Below the pieces are notes generated by a model. The model saw nothing but the letters and a program-made list of their open reading frames with translations, searched no databases and was not told the origin of the DNA. The position numbers and the translations under genes are program-made. Positions 60,415-64,000 of a stretch of 64,000 bases of DNA are shown here, one piece after another. Each line of letters opens with the position of its first letter. Position 1 is the first letter of the stretch. Source of the stretch: Clostridium sp. (GTDB lineage: Bacteria > Bacillota > Clostridia > Clostridiales > Clostridiaceae); assembly GCF_021372645.1 (NCBI RefSeq), contig NZ_JAJFUC010000045.1:1-64000 (forward strand). The letters are read 5' to 3'.

Positions 60415-60442
60415 TTTTTAGTTATGTATAATTAGTATTAAC
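60415..60442 (+). promoter_or_regulatory. Promoter of the SAM-riboswitch operon
   Basis: TTGACA at 60415-60420, 16-base spacer, TATAAT at 60437-60442. Start expected near 60449, 20 bases before the riboswitch P1 stem. Confidence 0.85.
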
Positions 60443-60466
60443 AAATAAATATTTAAATAAGTTAAT

Positions 60467-60652
60467 CTTATTAAGAGTGGTGGAGGGACTGGCCCTTTGA
60501 AGCCCGGCAACCTGAAAAAATTTCATATAAATTTTTTCGTTGGTGCTAAATCCTGCAAGAGAATATCTTGAAAAATGAGAGGGAAATTAAGTTTTATTAG
60601 AACTTATGTTATGGCTACAGAGTCACTTCTTATTTTAGAAGTGGCTTTTTTT
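60467..60652 (+). promoter_or_regulatory. SAM-I (S-box) riboswitch with terminator
   Basis: The core is intact: CTTATT (60467-60472) pairs with AATGAG (60574-60579) as P1; AGAGTGGTGGAGGGACTGGC, CCTTTGAAGCCCGGCAACC and GGTGCTAAATCCTGC are the conserved joining segments and P2-P3 loops. The expression platform ends with GTCACTTCT (60622-60630) pairing with AGAAGTGGC and seven Ts, the terminator. Binding of S-adenosylmethionine should end transcription before metI. An antiterminator involving the stretch from 60580 to 60620 is assumed from the S-box model. Confidence 0.95.
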
Positions 60653-60721
60653 AGTACTTTTAGTTTAGAGTAATAACTAAATAAAGCATTAAGCAAGAAA
60701 CAAATTAAGGGAGGTAAAGAA

Positions 60722-61870
60722 ATGACTTTGAAAAAATATTTTGAAACAATTGCAGTTAGTGGAGTATCAGGTGGAGATAAAGCTACAGGGGCAATAAGTT
60801 ATCCAATATATCAATCAGCTACATTTAAGCATCATGGACTTAATAATAGTACAGGTTATGATTATTCTAGGGCTCAAAATCCAACAAGAGAAGAGGCTGA
60901 GAAAACATTGGCTGTTTTAGAAGGGGGAAAAGAGGCAATAGGATTTTCTTCAGGAGTTTCAGCAATCACTGCTTGTATACATTTATTTAAAACTGGAGAC
61001 CATATAATTTTATCTGATGATTTGTATGGAGGGACATACAGATTATTTGAAGAAACGTATAAGGATTTTGAATTAAAAGCTACTTTTGTTGATACAACAA
61101 ATACTAAAAATATAATAGATGCTATAAAAGAAAATACAAAAGCTATATTTATAGAGACTCCTTCTAATCCAATGATGAAGGTAACAGATATAAGAGAAGT
61201 AGCAGAAATAACAAAGAAAAATAAGTTACTATTAATTGTAGACAATACATTTTTAACACCTTATTATCAAAAACCATTAGAATTAGGTGCTGATTTAGTA
61301 ATTCATAGTGGAACTAAATATTTAGGTGGACATCATGACTTGTTAGCAGGATTTATAGTAGGAAATGATGAGGGCATCTTGCAAAAGTTAAGAAGAATTC
61401 ATATGTCTACTGGAGCAACATTATCTCCATTTGATTCATGGCTAATATTAAGAGGAATTAAAACATTACATATAAGATTAGATAGGGCACAAGAAAATTC
61501 AATAAAAATAGCAAAGTTTTTAGAGGATAATTCTAATATAGAAAAGGTTTATTATGTAGGTTTAGAAAACTTTGAAGGTTATAAATTAAATAAAAAACAA
61601 GCAACAGGTTTCGGAGCAACATTATCTTTTAGAGTTAAAGATAAAGAATTAATACCGAAGATTTTAGAAAGTGTTAAAGTAATAAGATTTGCAGAAAGTT
61701 TAGGAGGAGTAGAAACATTAATAACATATCCAATGACTCAAACTCACTCAGAAATTCCAGATGAAATAAAACAAAGATTAGGTGTAGATGAATATTTACT
61801 TAGATTATCAATTGGTATAGAAAATATAGATGACTTAATAAAGGATTTGGAAAATTCTATTGGAAAATAG
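60722..61870 (+). CDS. metI: Cystathionine gamma-synthase / homoserine ester sulfhydrylase (MetI-like)
   Basis: The 382-residue PLP enzyme of the Cys/Met-metabolism family has the Schiff-base lysine K199 in SGTKYLGGH, the YSRAQNPTREEAE region (about 48-60) and SFGFSSGVS-like GFSSGVSAITA (about 74-84). It would form cystathionine or homocysteine from an O-acyl-homoserine. The riboswitch directly upstream puts it in methionine synthesis. Exact substrate (acetyl or succinyl ester, Cys or H2S) is not decided by motifs. SD GGGAGG precedes the ATG. Confidence 0.9.
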   Translation: MTLKKYFETIAVSGVSGGDKATGAISYPIYQSATFKHHGLNNSTGYDYSRAQNPTREEAEKTLAVLEGGKEAIGFSSGVSAITACIHLFKTGDHIILSDDLYGGTYRLFEETYKDFELKATFVDTTNTKNIIDAIKENTKAIFIETPSNPMMKVTDIREVAEITKKNKLLLIVDNTFLTPYYQKPLELGADLVIHSGTKYLGGHHDLLAGFIVGNDEGILQKLRRIHMSTGATLSPFDSWLILRGIKTLHIRLDRAQENSIKIAKFLEDNSNIEKVYYVGLENFEGYKLNKKQATGFGATLSFRVKDKELIPKILESVKVIRFAESLGGVETLITYPMTQTHSEIPDEIKQRLGVDEYLLRLSIGIENIDDLIKDLENSIGK

Positions 61871-61970
61871 ACTTATGTGTGATGCTATTATTTCTACATT
61901 GGATATATTTTTAAAGCATAGGCATAAGCCATCAATTGAAAGCAAAAAAATAATGATAGAGGTGTAAATT

Positions 61971-63107
61971 ATGAATTTTGGAACTAAATTAATACATGCA
62001 AGTGGAGATATAGACCCTACTACAGGATCTGTAAGTACTCCAATATATCAAACATCAACTTTTCACCAATTTGATATAGGGAACTTTGGAAAATATGATT
62101 ATGCAAGATCTGGAAATCCAACTAGGGATGTAGTGGAAAAACTAATAGCAGAACTTGAGGGTGCAGAATGTGGATTTGCATTTGCTTCAGGAATGGCTGC
62201 TATTTGTTCTGTATTATCAATATTTTCAGCAGGAGATCACATTGTAATTTGTGGTGATGTATATGGTGGAACATATAGAGCAACAACAAAATTATTTTCA
62301 CGATTTAATATCAAATTTACTTTTATAGATGCATCAAATATTAAAGAGGTAAAAAATGCGTTTAGAGAGAATACAAAGGGACTTTATTTAGAAACTCCTT
62401 CAAATCCATTATTAAAGGTTACAGATTTGAGAGCTGCTAGTAAAATAGCTAAAGAAAATGGTGCAATTACAATAGTAGATAATACATTTATGTCTCCATA
62501 TCTACAAAGACCATTAGAACTTGGTGCAGATATAGTTGTACACAGTGCAACTAAATTTTTAGGGGGACATAGTGATGTTATAGCAGGGATTGTTGTAACA
62601 AAAACAAAGGAACTTGGAGACCGAGTTTATCAAATACAAAATACCTTTGGAGCTGTACTTGGACCACAAGATTCATGGCTTTTGGTTAGAGGAATTAAAA
62701 CTTTAAAAGTTAGATTAGATGCACTGCAAAAAAGTGCTCAAAAATTAGCTGAATGGTTAGAAGCAAGAGAAGAAGTAGAGAAAGTATATTATCTTGGACT
62801 TGAATCTATGGAGGGACGAAAATTGCATTTAGAACAAGCAGATGGTGCAGGTGCAGTTTTATCCTTTAAATTTAAGAGTTTGGAAAGAACTACAATTTTC
62901 TTGAATAATGTAAAAAATGTAGCGGTAGCAGTAAGTTTAGGTAGCGTTGAAACTATAGTTTCATATCCAGCTAAAATGAGCCATGCATCAATTCCAAAAG
63001 CAGAAAGAGAAGAACTTGGAATTACAGATACGTTAATAAGAGTATCTGTAGGACTTGAGGATATAGATGATTTAATAGAATCATTTAAAGAAGCCATTGA
63101 ATTATAA
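61971..63107 (+). CDS. metC: Cystathionine lyase (MetC-like)
   Basis: The 378-residue PLP enzyme is a second Cys/Met family member with K195 in SATKFLGGH, DYARSGNPTRDVVEKLI and FASGMAAICSVLSIF. With the upstream MetI it can form a two-step route from O-acyl-homoserine through cystathionine to homocysteine (beta-lyase), though gamma-lyase cannot be excluded. A 100-base gap separates the genes; both lie in the same riboswitch transcript. Confidence 0.88.
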   Translation: MNFGTKLIHASGDIDPTTGSVSTPIYQTSTFHQFDIGNFGKYDYARSGNPTRDVVEKLIAELEGAECGFAFASGMAAICSVLSIFSAGDHIVICGDVYGGTYRATTKLFSRFNIKFTFIDASNIKEVKNAFRENTKGLYLETPSNPLLKVTDLRAASKIAKENGAITIVDNTFMSPYLQRPLELGADIVVHSATKFLGGHSDVIAGIVVTKTKELGDRVYQIQNTFGAVLGPQDSWLLVRGIKTLKVRLDALQKSAQKLAEWLEAREEVEKVYYLGLESMEGRKLHLEQADGAGAVLSFKFKSLERTTIFLNNVKNVAVAVSLGSVETIVSYPAKMSHASIPKAEREELGITDTLIRVSVGLEDIDDLIESFKEAIEL

Positions 63108-63114
63108 AGAATCT

Positions 63115-63447
63115 AAAAGGGGCTGTTGCAAAACTAACGTAGTTAGCTTTGTGTTAGCTCATTTTTTATAAAAAATAAAAAATGTGAATTCAAAAGAATT
63201 CACATTTTTAGTATAATTAGGTTATGAAAAAAACAAAATTACATAATAAAAATTATACCGAATTTAATGAGTCTTATCAACTAGTATTACCATTAAATTT
63301 GGAATGTTTAATACCAGAAGATGATTCTGCAAGTTAAATATTTAGCGGAACAAAATGAAATATCAATTATTTAGAGATTCTTTGCTTTGAACCCAAAAGG
63401 AGCGTCGTGCCTAATTAAATTTCAATCATTTTGCGACAACCCCTTTT
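63115..63447. mobile_element. Internally deleted IS1182-like element
   Basis: The ends AAAAGGGGCTGTTGCAAAA (63115-63133) and its near-complement (63429-63447) match 17 of 19 positions, as in IS1182-type elements. Inside, ATG 63224 opens a 37-codon frame MKKTKLHNKNYTEFNESYQL, then VLPLNLECLIPEDDSAS and stop, like the start of an IS1182 transposase. The rest of the transposase is missing. A hairpin at 63177-63209 (AATGTGAATTC arms plus Ts) looks like the element's internal terminator. It lies between metC and the MarR gene and could be moved only by a full-length copy elsewhere. Confidence 0.75.
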
Positions 63448-63458
63448 TTTAATGTGCC

Positions 63459-63944
63459 TTAATTTAATTTTTTTAATATATTTATAAGATTTGATATGGA
63501 ATCATCTAACATAACTACTTCATTGTCAGAAAGAGAAGATATCTTTTCAGCAAAGGAATTGCGAAAGGCAATACGAAAAGAATCTAATAGTTTCAAGGCT
63601 TTGTCAGTTAATTCTACTCTGAGAATTCTTCTATCATTAGAATCAGGATATCTATTAACTAGCCCATAGTTAATTAAATTATCTATAATAGGTGTCATAT
63701 TAGACTTTGATATACCTAAATAATCTGCTATTTGTGAAATAGAAGATGAATTAGAGTCTACAAGATAGAAAATAACTCTAGCATGTGAAGGTGGAATAGA
63801 AAAGTCTGCAAGGCATTTTTTTTCACCATTCAAAGGAGATTGAAAGTTTTTAGTCATATCATGTTCTTTAAGTATGCTATTTTGAATAATCCATAAAAAG
63901 TTTACTAATGAATCTGCGACTTTAAATAAATTATCTTTATCCAT
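63459..63944 (-). CDS. MarR-family transcriptional regulator
   Basis: The 161-residue protein has a winged helix-turn-helix with SHARVIFYLVDSNSSSISQI and GISKSNMTPIIDNLINYGLV (about 76-95) and the wing RYPDSNDRRILRVELT (about 97-112), typical of MarR. The N-terminal helix should dimerize. SD AGGAAGGA lies 11 bases before the ATG. Its stop is 12 bases from the IS1182-like element. Target genes and ligand are unknown; it faces away from any gene within the window. Confidence 0.92.
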   Translation of the reverse strand: MDKDNLFKVADSLVNFLWIIQNSILKEHDMTKNFQSPLNGEKKCLADFSIPPSHARVIFYLVDSNSSSISQIADYLGISKSNMTPIIDNLINYGLVNRYPDSNDRRILRVELTDKALKLLDSFRIAFRNSFAEKISSLSDNEVVMLDDSISNLINILKKLN

Positions 63945-64000
63945 ATTAAAACAAATCCTTCCTAAGATAATATATAAATAAATTATAAACTATTAATAAT

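Overview
The window is chromosomal DNA from a low-GC, butyrate-forming Clostridium of the C. beijerinckii / C. butyricum type. The basis is the strong AT bias, the clostridial S10-spc-alpha ribosomal gene order, a ptb-buk butyrate kinase pair, spore cell-wall enzymes (CwlD-like amidase, SleB-like hydrolase) and Firmicute RNA switches (T-box, SAM-I, L13 leader). The species is an inference. No tRNA, rRNA, CRISPR array or prophage was seen.

Layout. 1-137: 3' end of tuf with its terminator. 367-16416: one long ribosomal block (rpsJ to rplQ, with secY, adk, map, a KOW-domain protein, infA and rpoA), having a strong promoter and a folded leader before rpsJ, a second strong promoter and leader before rpsM, and a terminator after rplQ. 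16493-20945: ECF transporter energizing module (ecfA1-ecfA2-ecfT), truA, then rplM-rpsI under a consensus promoter and L13-type leader. 21215-31162: cwlD-like amidase, an unannotated small membrane ORF with no standard start codon, a two-subunit class I fumarase, two membrane-anchored TPR proteins, a two-component system, PTS enzyme I and a degraded transposase.

31393-45945: SleB-like hydrolase (minus strand), cdaA-cdaR (c-di-AMP synthesis), a FAD dehydrogenase, ptb-buk, an HD protein with folP and a folB-folK fusion, an AIM24 protein behind a folded leader, a YerC-type repressor, glmM, a CNNM/CorC protein behind a folded leader, and one unknown protein. 46153-54604: branched-chain amino acid operon ilvN-cimA-leuC-leuD-leuB-ilvB-ilvC behind a T-box leader whose specifier reads ATC (isoleucine). 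Citramalate synthase plus LeuCDB makes 2-oxobutyrate from pyruvate and acetyl-CoA, and IlvBNC carries it toward isoleucine and valine, so the sensed amino acid fits the pathway. 54652-60321: GIY-YIG protein, CapA-like protein and a MacAB-like ABC export system. 60415-63944: SAM-I riboswitch controlling two Cys/Met-metabolism PLP enzymes, an internally deleted IS1182-like element, and a MarR regulator on the minus strand.

Several genes (rpsS, rplX, rpsN, rplF, rplR, rpoA, adk, infA, cdaA, fumB, ilvB, ilvC and others) have been given starts downstream of the longest reading frame because a Shine-Dalgarno sequence sits at proper distance there. Many of these starts are GTG or TTG. rpmD and rpmJ are added from direct reading.
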